64,000 nt of DNA from assembly GCA_016177875.1 (NCBI GenBank), contig JACOUL010000021.1:1-64000 (forward strand). The letters run 5' to 3'. Below the pieces are notes generated by a model. It was not told where the DNA came from. It saw nothing but the letters and a program-made list of their open reading frames with translations, and ran no database searches. How positions within the stretch are numbered: position 1 is the stretch's first letter; every line of letters begins with the position of its first letter. Positions 44,572 to 52,222 of this stretch are shown in pieces. The position numbers and the translations under genes were made by a program. The DNA comes from Burkholderiales bacterium. GTDB lineage: Bacteria; Pseudomonadota; Gammaproteobacteria; Burkholderiales; Burkholderiaceae_D.

Positions 44572-44774
44572 TTTTGTCTCCAATGTTCATGACGGGAATA
44601 TTGGGCGATATCAACATGCCGTTCGCAGAATTGCGCCATATCCGACGCGCTTCGCGATTGCCGCTGAATAATCGCTCTTTATTTCCTGTTTCGAAGCTCT
44701 TTTTTTTCGCGCTGCACCACAAGGGCAGCACGTCAGCTTCTTTTTGTTTTTTTGCTGCTAAGCAGCAAGGCTTA

Positions 44775-44819
44775 CTGGCCAATTGGCCCGTTTATTTTTG
44801 TCTGTCTGCTTACTATGAT
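44775..44819 (+). promoter_or_regulatory. Palindromic operator and -10 element of esterase 4
   Basis: CTGGCCAATTGGCCCG at 44775-44790 differs from the perfect palindrome before esterase 1 at one base. TATGAT at 44814-44819 begins 31.5 bases from the centre. The perfect inverted repeat GCTGCTAAGCAGC (44754-44766) lies just upstream. The remaining gap 44820-45077 shows no gene or other structure apart from AT-rich leader. Confidence 0.55.
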
Positions 44820-45077
44820 TCAATCAACTTTCGACGGTAGGGAATTAAAACTAAACCGACTATTTATTCCTTACCCCGATCGTTGCACTTAAATCGAACA
44901 ATAGCAACGAACTACATCACCTTTCAATAACAATCGCATCGTACCAAAGGAGATCGATTAGTTAGTAAAAAGTTTCTCAAGTTTCTCACCGTACTATTTT
45001 AAGAGCGAAAAGCTCAAAATTGAATTTCCAATAAGAGCGCAAAGCCACACCTACTCACGTAAATGGAGATACACCAC

Positions 45078-46322
45078 ATGTCAGTCGATTTTAAAAAACA
45101 AAATAAAGCTTCGTTCCGCAAAGCCGCCATCGTAGCAGCCATCGCACCCTTGTTCGCCTTGAGCGCTTCCTCCGCTTGGGCACTTACGCAAGTTACCGGT
45201 TTCGGATCCAACCCCGGCGCGCTGACCATGTATAAACATGTGCCTGCAAGCATGCCGGCAAATGCGCCGTTGGTCGTCGCAATGCATGGCTGTACGCAAA
45301 GCGCGTCTGCTTATGAAGCTACCGGCTGGACCGCATTAGCCAACACCTATAAGTTTTACGTCGTTTATCCCGAGCAGATAAGCGGCAATAACCAGAACAA
45401 GTGCTTCAACTGGTTCGAGCCGGGTGACATCGGCCGCGGCGCCGGCGAAGCTTTGTCGATCAAGCAAATGGTCGACAACATGAAAGCCAATTATTCGATC
45501 GACGCCAATCGCGTGTATGTGACCGGCCTGTCCGCAGGCGGTTACATGGTGAACGTGATGCTGGCGACTTATCCGGACGTATTTGCCGGCGGCGCTCCGT
45601 TCTCCGGCGGTCCGTACAAGTGCGCGACCTCCATGAATGCTGCATTCAGCTGCATGAGCCCGGGTGTAGACAAGACGCCGGCCGCCTGGGGCGATCTGGC
45701 GCGCGGCGGCTACAGCGGCTACACTGGCCGCAAGCCGAAAGTTTCGATCTGGCACGGCGATGCTGACTATACCGTCAAGCAAATGAACCAAGTCGAGGAA
45801 ATGGAGCAGTGGACCAACTACCACGGCGTTAGCCAAACTGCGACTACTTCGAACACCGTCGCAGGCTTTCCGCATAAAGTCTATGGTAGCGGTCTCGTTG
45901 AGACCTACACCATCACCGGCATGGGCCATGGCACGCCGGTCGATCCGGGTACCGGTTCCACCCAGTGCGGTACCGCTGGCGCTTACATCCTAGACGTGAA
46001 TATCTGCTCCAGCTACTACGTATCCCAGTTCTGGGGCATCCTCGGCGGCGGCGGCACCACCACCACCACGGTAGCCGGCACCACCAGCACCACGTCGAGC
46101 GGCACCACCACCACGACTGCAACCACGACCACCACGACCGCCGGCGCTTGCTACAAGACCAGCAACTACACTCACGTCACGTCCGGACGCGCTTATAACA
46201 GCAGCGGTTACGCCAAGGCCAATGGTTCGAACCAAAACATGGGTCTGAACAATACCTTCTATACCACCAAGCTGCGTAAGACCGGCACCAACTACTACGT
46301 CATCGACAACACCTGCCCGTAA
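45078..46322 (+). CDS. Secreted esterase, PHB depolymerase family, paralogue 4
   Basis: 414 residues from the ATG at 45078 (GGAG nine bases upstream; an ATG at 45063 is possible). Signal peptide about 1-34 (cut SAWA-L). HGCTQSASAY at 70-79, lipase box GLSAG with S152, Asp in HGDADYTV, His in GMGHGTPVDPG. Thr-rich linker at about 330-357 and C-terminal domain 358-414 (CYKTSNYTHV). The catalytic part is similar to paralogue 1. Regulator 2 is encoded upstream on the other strand. Confidence 0.88.
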   Translation: MSVDFKKQNKASFRKAAIVAAIAPLFALSASSAWALTQVTGFGSNPGALTMYKHVPASMPANAPLVVAMHGCTQSASAYEATGWTALANTYKFYVVYPEQISGNNQNKCFNWFEPGDIGRGAGEALSIKQMVDNMKANYSIDANRVYVTGLSAGGYMVNVMLATYPDVFAGGAPFSGGPYKCATSMNAAFSCMSPGVDKTPAAWGDLARGGYSGYTGRKPKVSIWHGDADYTVKQMNQVEEMEQWTNYHGVSQTATTSNTVAGFPHKVYGSGLVETYTITGMGHGTPVDPGTGSTQCGTAGAYILDVNICSSYYVSQFWGILGGGGTTTTTVAGTTSTTSSGTTTTTATTTTTTAGACYKTSNYTHVTSGRAYNSSGYAKANGSNQNMGLNNTFYTTKLRKTGTNYYVIDNTCP

Positions 46323-46369
46323 TAGGCTGGTGAACAAAATCCGCGCACTTCGGTGCGCGCGATGAAAAA

Positions 46370-46397
46370 AGCGGACCGAATCGGTCCGCTTTTTTTA
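46370..46397 (+). terminator. Rho-independent terminator of esterase 4, possibly bidirectional
   Basis: AGCGGACCGA and TCGGTCCGCT form the stem, followed by TTTTTT on the plus strand and preceded by AAAAAA. The convergent GSCFA gene ends 31 bases later, so it could serve both. Confidence 0.88.
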
Positions 46398-46427
46398 TAT
46401 TTTTGTTTAACGGCCTCAATTATTAGG

Positions 46428-48722
46428 CTAGACCTCAGAGTCTATACTGAATACCTTGCGTATTTCTTCAAGAAGAAGTCGGTAATATTCGGCGTTACCG
46501 TGCATGCCATCCGCACCTCTCATCTCGTCGCCAGTCTTGCCCATTGAATGTAGCCATTCTCTGGCATTAAAGGTGTCGCAGCCCATGTCGCGAAATTTCT
46601 TCAGCAAGGCTGAATCGATATATTCATACAGAGGCGCGTGCGCCGGTTGGACCGGAGGATCGCTGACGCATATTACGCGAGAGCCGCTCGTCACGAATTT
46701 CTTTACCAGCATCAGGTGAACACTGCGACAGGCAAGCAAATATTCATCGATCAGTTGGAATGGCAGCGATGCGGGCCAATTGTTCCCGTACACCTGTTTC
46801 AGACGTATATCAAAGAAATCCTTTAAAAACTGCGTGGTTTGCATTCCCACGTTGGTAAAGATTAATGTATCGGGTACCGACTTGCTCGATTCGGAAATAA
46901 AGCTGTTTGCGCAAAGTTCCTGCCAACGTATGCGAGCCTTTCCCTCGCTCGGCTCGAAAAAGGTGCGGTCGCTTAGAGTGAATTGCCTGGTGTGCCATTG
47001 TGAGGCCCACATGACGCCTCCTCCCGAAAATGGAATCTTAAGCTCGGCCATCGCATCTGCCAGCAAGCCCATTTGCGAGTCTCCGATGAGCAGGATCCGA
47101 GGCGTGGTTGCGTGCCCATTTTTGCCATGCCGATTCCATGAGTCGAGAATGATTTCTTCGCACACGACATCCTCGTTTGCGTCTGCTTCTTGACGCCAGG
47201 TGTCCGAAGCGGGCGATACGGCGATACCGGCTTCATCATTTTGCTTTCGGCCGGAAGCGCCGCCCTCGATCGCCGCGAGAAATTTACGCATGACGAATGC
47301 GACGCCTTCGGCCTTCACTGTTCTGCAATTCGCATCAAAGAAACAGCCCTCGAAAGGATGGCCGGTAATGATTTCATATGAAGGGAAATAGTCGACGTCG
47401 CTGTGAGCCTCGGCAAGGAATCCTGCCGCGGCTCGCAATGTCGACTTGGAGCGCGTGGTCGCGACCAGAACATGCTCATGCGTCGCCGTTGCCGTCAATG
47501 GTACCGGGGATACCGTCAAAAGAAACCTCACGTTCGGATTCCGCTTGCGCACTTCATCGAAAGTGAAATGGAGGTCAGCCAGAATTTCTTCGTAGGTGAA
47601 GTTATGGAAGAAATGACTCTCTTCGGAAAACGCGCCGCGAGCCGTTCCGGGACAAAGGGGATAGGTGAAGCCTAGCCTATTCATCCAGGCTTCCGTCAAC
47701 CCCAGCGTGAAGACAAATATATCGGCTGATTCGACGGCATGACGAATTGCTCGCAAAGTCGTGTCGCGCGCAGCCCACAGCTCTTTCTCGGAGGCGTAAC
47801 CGTCCTCGGGAATGGTAGGGCGAAAAGGGTCAAAGTATCGTCCGTCTTCTTCGATTACTTCACGGCTTTGCTGTTCGATGTCACAGGCCCAGCTTATCCA
47901 TTGCCGGAGCTGGCGGGCGGTGTAAACGTTGCCCACTCGGAAAGAGAAGACATCGTACCCGGCCCTTGCCCGAGATTTTTCATCCAGCTCGGGAGGGGCC
48001 GGCTCCGCATTCACCCAGTTGAAACCATTCGATTGAAGTGCTCTGCTGATGTGCTGGGCAAAACACGATCCCGTTGTGACTACCTTGTGGTCTTTGGTCA
48101 GCGAAAACTTCGGACGCCACAAATCATCGATGTCGAGCGCGTCTCGGTCGGCGACGGCGGTTTTCCAGAAATTTCTGGCGGGGAGCGATGTATACGGATG
48201 ATTGCGAATCCGTGTTGCGGCTACTTTTTCCGGCGCAGATTCTCTGGCTTGTGCATTTGCCAATCCAGTCACTTCATCCAGGCGGGTGCGCGCATAAGAA
48301 TAGTCCGGCTGCAATTCCAGAGCGCGATGAAAAGAGGATTGCGCTTCGACGAAGCGAGCCATGTCTGCATACACGTTCCCCAGATTGAAGTGCATCACGG
48401 CGGAATTAGGCGCAATTTCGAGTGCGCGCCGCAGACTCTTTTCGGCGTCTTCCTGACGCTGTAAAGAACGTAACATCACGCCCAGATTGCCGTGTGCCTC
48501 CGCATCGCCAGGCGACAATTCCGCAGTCTTTTGCATCGCGATCAGGGCATCCTGCAAGCGCCCCATTTGTCCGAGTGCCACTCCCAACACTTTCCAGCCA
48601 AGAATCCATGCAGGAAAGTCCTGCGTCATCATTCTTGCGGTCGATTCGGCCTCCGGCCATTTGCCGCGGCTGATGAGGGACATCAAGGAGTCAATCTGGC
48701 TGACATCCGGAGTTGAGCTCAT
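46428..48722 (-). CDS. TPR protein with GSCFA domain
   Basis: 764 residues. TPR repeats at about 15-150 (LSPGDAEAHGNLGVMLRSLQRQ and following). GSCFA domain from about 205 to 480: VTTGSCFAQHIS with the GSCFA motif near 219-223, LGLTEAWMN, LLTVSPVPL, and SYEIITGHPF. A C-terminal SGNH-like part follows (about 540-760), with LIGDSQMGLLADAMAEL as block I. GSCFA proteins are thought to be ester- or sugar-modifying hydrolases, sometimes linked to polysaccharide or protein modification. Function unproven. AGGATA lies before the ATG. Confidence 0.82.
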   Translation of the reverse strand: MSSTPDVSQIDSLMSLISRGKWPEAESTARMMTQDFPAWILGWKVLGVALGQMGRLQDALIAMQKTAELSPGDAEAHGNLGVMLRSLQRQEDAEKSLRRALEIAPNSAVMHFNLGNVYADMARFVEAQSSFHRALELQPDYSYARTRLDEVTGLANAQARESAPEKVAATRIRNHPYTSLPARNFWKTAVADRDALDIDDLWRPKFSLTKDHKVVTTGSCFAQHISRALQSNGFNWVNAEPAPPELDEKSRARAGYDVFSFRVGNVYTARQLRQWISWACDIEQQSREVIEEDGRYFDPFRPTIPEDGYASEKELWAARDTTLRAIRHAVESADIFVFTLGLTEAWMNRLGFTYPLCPGTARGAFSEESHFFHNFTYEEILADLHFTFDEVRKRNPNVRFLLTVSPVPLTATATHEHVLVATTRSKSTLRAAAGFLAEAHSDVDYFPSYEIITGHPFEGCFFDANCRTVKAEGVAFVMRKFLAAIEGGASGRKQNDEAGIAVSPASDTWRQEADANEDVVCEEIILDSWNRHGKNGHATTPRILLIGDSQMGLLADAMAELKIPFSGGGVMWASQWHTRQFTLSDRTFFEPSEGKARIRWQELCANSFISESSKSVPDTLIFTNVGMQTTQFLKDFFDIRLKQVYGNNWPASLPFQLIDEYLLACRSVHLMLVKKFVTSGSRVICVSDPPVQPAHAPLYEYIDSALLKKFRDMGCDTFNAREWLHSMGKTGDEMRGADGMHGNAEYYRLLLEEIRKVFSIDSEV

Positions 48723-48947
48723 GGGCTATCCTGTCAATTCGTTTGCTTGAACACAGCTGGACTTCCTAGAGTCGCTCAAATTTGGCAACCGTGCAACGTC
48801 AAAAACGAATGGAAAAACTAGCCATTTCCTTGATTTGCAAATGTCTGGACATTGCGGGGGGGGGCAGCGAAATTACAAACTCGGGCGCGTCCGCGAACCT
48901 TGCGGCTGAAATTGGCGGTCGGCGCGGCGCATTAGAGTCTTTTATGT

Positions 48948-49190
48948 CATGGAATGCAGCGCCTGCGGTTGCCTTCCGTGTCGAGGAAGTGAGGGATGTA
49001 GCCCATGTCGTCGGGTAGTGCGAATTTGCCCATTTTAATGCTTCCGCCTGCCGGTTCGATGTGCTCCAGCACGGCGTTGATGGAAGGCAGGGCTTCCAGG
49101 TACAAGACCGGGCGCGCTGGCGCCCGGAACGTAATCGCCGCCGTCGATGACTGCGGAAGGCGTTTTCTTCTGCGTACATATATGGCAAAA
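48948..49190 (-). pseudogene. Broken VOC (glyoxalase-like) gene fragment
   Basis: In one minus-strand frame, IDGGDYVPGASAPGLV reads from about 49157; in another frame the family then continues YLEALPSINAVLEHIEPAGG, KMGKFALPDDMGYIPHF, LDTEGNR to a stop at 48948. The pattern AGG...DDMGY...FLDTEGNR is the C-terminal half of small vicinal oxygen chelate proteins. A frame change near 49106 and the missing N-terminal half show a decayed gene. The rest of the gap 48723-49239 has only a G run at 48854-48863. Confidence 0.6.
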
Positions 49191-49239
49191 TTGGCAATTA
49201 TTATAAATACAAGTATTGCTGATAAGGAGACTCCCCCTC

Positions 49240-51261
49240 ATGCATTCGTCATTTGATCCGTCACGGGAAGCCGGGCCGGGTTATGTGCCTTTTTTTGCCG
49301 GCGTCGGCTTGTGGTCGAAGCATGCGCCAACCGGCATGCTATGGTTGTTTGCGCTTTTATTTTCCGCGATTTTTACCGGTGTCGCCATTCAATTGCATGG
49401 TGTGTTTCAGACATCCGCTTATGACATCGGCATCTTCGATCAAGCTTTTTGGCAGTACAGCCATCTTCGGTCCACCTTCAATACGGTTCGCGGTTTAAAT
49501 ATTCTGGGCGACCATTTCAGCCCGATCGCTTTTGTATTCGCGCCTTTATATAACTTGTGGCCGAACATCGGCTGGGCCTTGGCTTTGCAAACGGTTTCAG
49601 TCACTGCCGGCGGCATTTTGTTGTATTTGATTGCGCGCCATCTTTTATTCGGACGGGCGTGGATCGCAGTCGCTGTTGTAGCCAGTTTCTACCTCCATCC
49701 GGCTGTTCACAACACCTTGCTCTGGCAGTACCACGAAATAGTTTTGGCGAGCGGCTTTTATCTTGCGCTGATCTGGAGCTACCTCAAGGATCGTATTCGC
49801 CTGTTCACCATCGTGCTCGTATTGCTGCTGGCCTGTCGCGAAGATATGCCATTTACTCTGGCAGCATTCGGCGTATTGGCCTGCATAGAAAAACGTTGGC
49901 GCTTTGCCGCTGTCGCGCTGATTTTATCGATCACTTGGTGGGTCGTGGTCACGCGCTTTGCTTTTCCTTACTTTAATGGTTTGGGCTATTACCGCCATAC
50001 CCATGGTGTACTGTCCCGCCTTTTCCACAATTTTGCCAATCCGGAGTTTTACCTCAGCCGAATCAGCGACCCTCAATCCTTGCGTTATCTGTGGCAGATC
50101 ATGTTGCCGGCTGGTTTGATCGGGCTGTTTTCGCCGCGTTATTTGTTGCCGGCCTTGCCTACGCTGGCAGCCAATGTCTTGATCGGCAATTACAACACCA
50201 ATATCGCCTTCCATTATTCGGTCAGTATCATGCCCTTCTTGTATTGGGCGGCATTGATGACGATGCGGCGCGCGCAAATCGTGGCGGGCTTGCGCTGGCA
50301 AGCCGGATTGCTGGCCGGCCTGGCGGTACTGCAGGTCGGAAGCGCGCTATGGCTGGGGCATCAGTATTCGGTGCTCGAAGTGCGCAGCTTGCCTCAGAAA
50401 TATGAGGAATGGCGCACGGCGGCGCCTAAGCGCGAGTTACTGAAAGAATTGGACAGCCGGTTCGGCAACGAAGGCGTAGCCGCGACCGATTTCCTTTTGC
50501 CGCATTTGGCGCATCGCGAAAGCATTTATCTCTTCCCGAATCCCTGGAAGAACCACTATTGGGGTATCGACGCGGAGCGTCCCCATCATCCCAATCGAGT
50601 CAGGCACATCGTACTTTCTGCGAATGACATACATGAGCATGAGAAGCTGTACGACTATTTATTGGAGAGCGGTACCTTTGAGAAAGTGGAAGAGGGACAT
50701 GGCATTATCGTCTTGCGCCGGGTGAAAGCGGAGCCGGTCGATCGAGCCCAAGCGGTAGCGAAGTTTGAGAATTTCTCTCAAGTCCCCCCGCCGGCAATGA
50801 CCCGTATCTCGATGTCATCCACCTTCAGTACGCTGGAAAGCGAGTTTCGCCGGCTCGATGTCGACCTGGCACGTTTGCAGAAGGGGGCGCTTACCGGCGC
50901 GATGTCGGTGCCGTCCGTGGCGCCGGGGGAATTGCTTTCTTTTGATCTGGGGGAAGACGGGAGCAGTGATTTTCAAACGCGCTATGTGCGTGCCGAAGTG
51001 CATGTGAAGGAGCCGGTCAAGGCGCATTTGGATTTAGGGTCCGACGACGGCGTGACCGTTTGGCTGAATCGCCACCAGATTCATGAAAACATCATCCTAC
51101 GCGCAGCAAACGTAGAGGATGATCATTTGTCCTTCATCCTCAAGCCCGGTAAGAATGTTTTGGTATTTCGCGTCAATAACGCTACCGGCGCTTGGCGCCT
51201 GCAAGCGCGGATTAGGGCGACACGCTGTTCGGCAGAGTGCCAGAAGCAGGCTGGAGTTTAG
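49240..51261 (+). CDS. DUF2079 membrane protein with C-terminal beta domain
   Basis: 673 residues from the ATG at 49240 (AAGGAG ten bases upstream). About ten to twelve membrane helices in the first 400 residues; SAYDIGIFDQAFWQYSHLR and GDHFSPIAFVFAPLYNLW are the DUF2079 signature. Residues after about 500 form a soluble part ending in a beta sandwich (DLGSDDGVTVWLNRHQ, KPGKNVLVFRVNNATG) of the galactose-binding type. The family is thought to be a GT-C-like glycosyltransferase. The 3' end overlaps the convergent GT2 gene by 50 bases. Confidence 0.85.
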   Translation: MHSSFDPSREAGPGYVPFFAGVGLWSKHAPTGMLWLFALLFSAIFTGVAIQLHGVFQTSAYDIGIFDQAFWQYSHLRSTFNTVRGLNILGDHFSPIAFVFAPLYNLWPNIGWALALQTVSVTAGGILLYLIARHLLFGRAWIAVAVVASFYLHPAVHNTLLWQYHEIVLASGFYLALIWSYLKDRIRLFTIVLVLLLACREDMPFTLAAFGVLACIEKRWRFAAVALILSITWWVVVTRFAFPYFNGLGYYRHTHGVLSRLFHNFANPEFYLSRISDPQSLRYLWQIMLPAGLIGLFSPRYLLPALPTLAANVLIGNYNTNIAFHYSVSIMPFLYWAALMTMRRAQIVAGLRWQAGLLAGLAVLQVGSALWLGHQYSVLEVRSLPQKYEEWRTAAPKRELLKELDSRFGNEGVAATDFLLPHLAHRESIYLFPNPWKNHYWGIDAERPHHPNRVRHIVLSANDIHEHEKLYDYLLESGTFEKVEEGHGIIVLRRVKAEPVDRAQAVAKFENFSQVPPPAMTRISMSSTFSTLESEFRRLDVDLARLQKGALTGAMSVPSVAPGELLSFDLGEDGSSDFQTRYVRAEVHVKEPVKAHLDLGSDDGVTVWLNRHQIHENIILRAANVEDDHLSFILKPGKNVLVFRVNNATGAWRLQARIRATRCSAECQKQAGV

Positions 51262-52222
51262 TGCTGCCGGCAGCTTGATCCTGACCGATCGATTCGGCAA
51301 TCAAAAATTCCGGCCGCGATTTGATCTCGTCAAAAATTTGCGCAAGATAGGCGCCTAACACGCCGATGCCGAGCAAATTGGCAGAGCCGAAGAACAGCAT
51401 GATCACCGTAATCGAGGTCCAGCCGGATATCGCGCGGTGCGTGTACCAGGAATACAGCGCTTGCAGCAACAGCAAGGCCGCCGCTGCCATCCCTAACAGT
51501 CCCAAGCGGAAAATCATTCCCAGCGGTTTCGCGCTATACGCCGTAATCGCCGTGACGGCCAAGCGCGTCAGTTGCGCGGTGCTCCATTGGCTGCTGCCGG
51601 CGATGCGCGGTGCGACATCAAAACTGATCGGCACGGTTTTGAAGCCGGTCCAGACCGTCATGCCGCGGAAGAAACGTACTTTTTCCGGGAAGGACAATAG
51701 CGTGTCGACTACGCGGCGATCGAGCAGGCGGAAGTCCGAAGCGCCTTCCAGATTCAAGCCGGTCAGCATGTGCATCAAACCGTTGAACATGCGGGCGTTC
51801 AAGCGTGCCAACAAACTGTCGGTGTCGCGGTTCGCTTTTTGCGCGGCGACAATGTGTGCTTGCCCGCTGCGCCACATCTCCAGCATTTTGGGTAGCAGCG
51901 CCGGCGGATGCTGGCCATCCGAATCCATCACCACGACCGATTTGCCGCGCGCCTCGCGTAAGCCGGCAAGAACGCCGGCTTCTTTGCCGAAGTTGCGCGT
52001 AAACCGTACGGCGCGCAGCTGCGGATAATGCGGCAGCTCGGCGCGTACCCGTTCCCAGGTCGCGTCGCGGCTGCCGTCGTCGACGACGACGACTTCAAAG
52101 CTCTCGCTGCAAGCGCGCAGCACATCGAATAATTGGGCGAGAAATGCGGCGATACCTTCAGCTTCATTAAAAGCCGGGACGACGACGGAAATTTCCGGAA
52201 CAATAGGGGCGGTGGGTGTCAT
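51212..52222 (-). CDS. Polyprenyl-phosphate glycosyltransferase, family GT2
   Basis: 336 residues from the ATG at 52222, which overlaps the upstream stop (ATGA). GT2 domain at about 10-235 with SVVVPAFNEAEGIAAFLAQ, VVDDGSRDATW, VMDSDGQHPPALLPKM (DxD), FRLLDRRVVD and KTVPISFDV; then two membrane helices near 235-300 as in ArnC/GtrB-type enzymes. Expected to load a sugar on undecaprenyl phosphate for use outside the membrane, matching the GtrA gene and membrane proteins nearby. Confidence 0.92.
   Translation of the reverse strand: MTPTAPIVPEISVVVPAFNEAEGIAAFLAQLFDVLRACSESFEVVVVDDGSRDATWERVRAELPHYPQLRAVRFTRNFGKEAGVLAGLREARGKSVVVMDSDGQHPPALLPKMLEMWRSGQAHIVAAQKANRDTDSLLARLNARMFNGLMHMLTGLNLEGASDFRLLDRRVVDTLLSFPEKVRFFRGMTVWTGFKTVPISFDVAPRIAGSSQWSTAQLTRLAVTAITAYSAKPLGMIFRLGLLGMAAAALLLLQALYSWYTHRAISGWTSITVIMLFFGSANLLGIGVLGAYLAQIFDEIKSRPEFLIAESIGQDQAAGSTKLQPASGTLPNSVSP

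Noticed and set aside
48799..49197. 132-codon minus-strand frame as a separate gene
   Set aside because: Its first part is out of frame with the VOC-like coding that explains the conservation; treated as a pseudogene.
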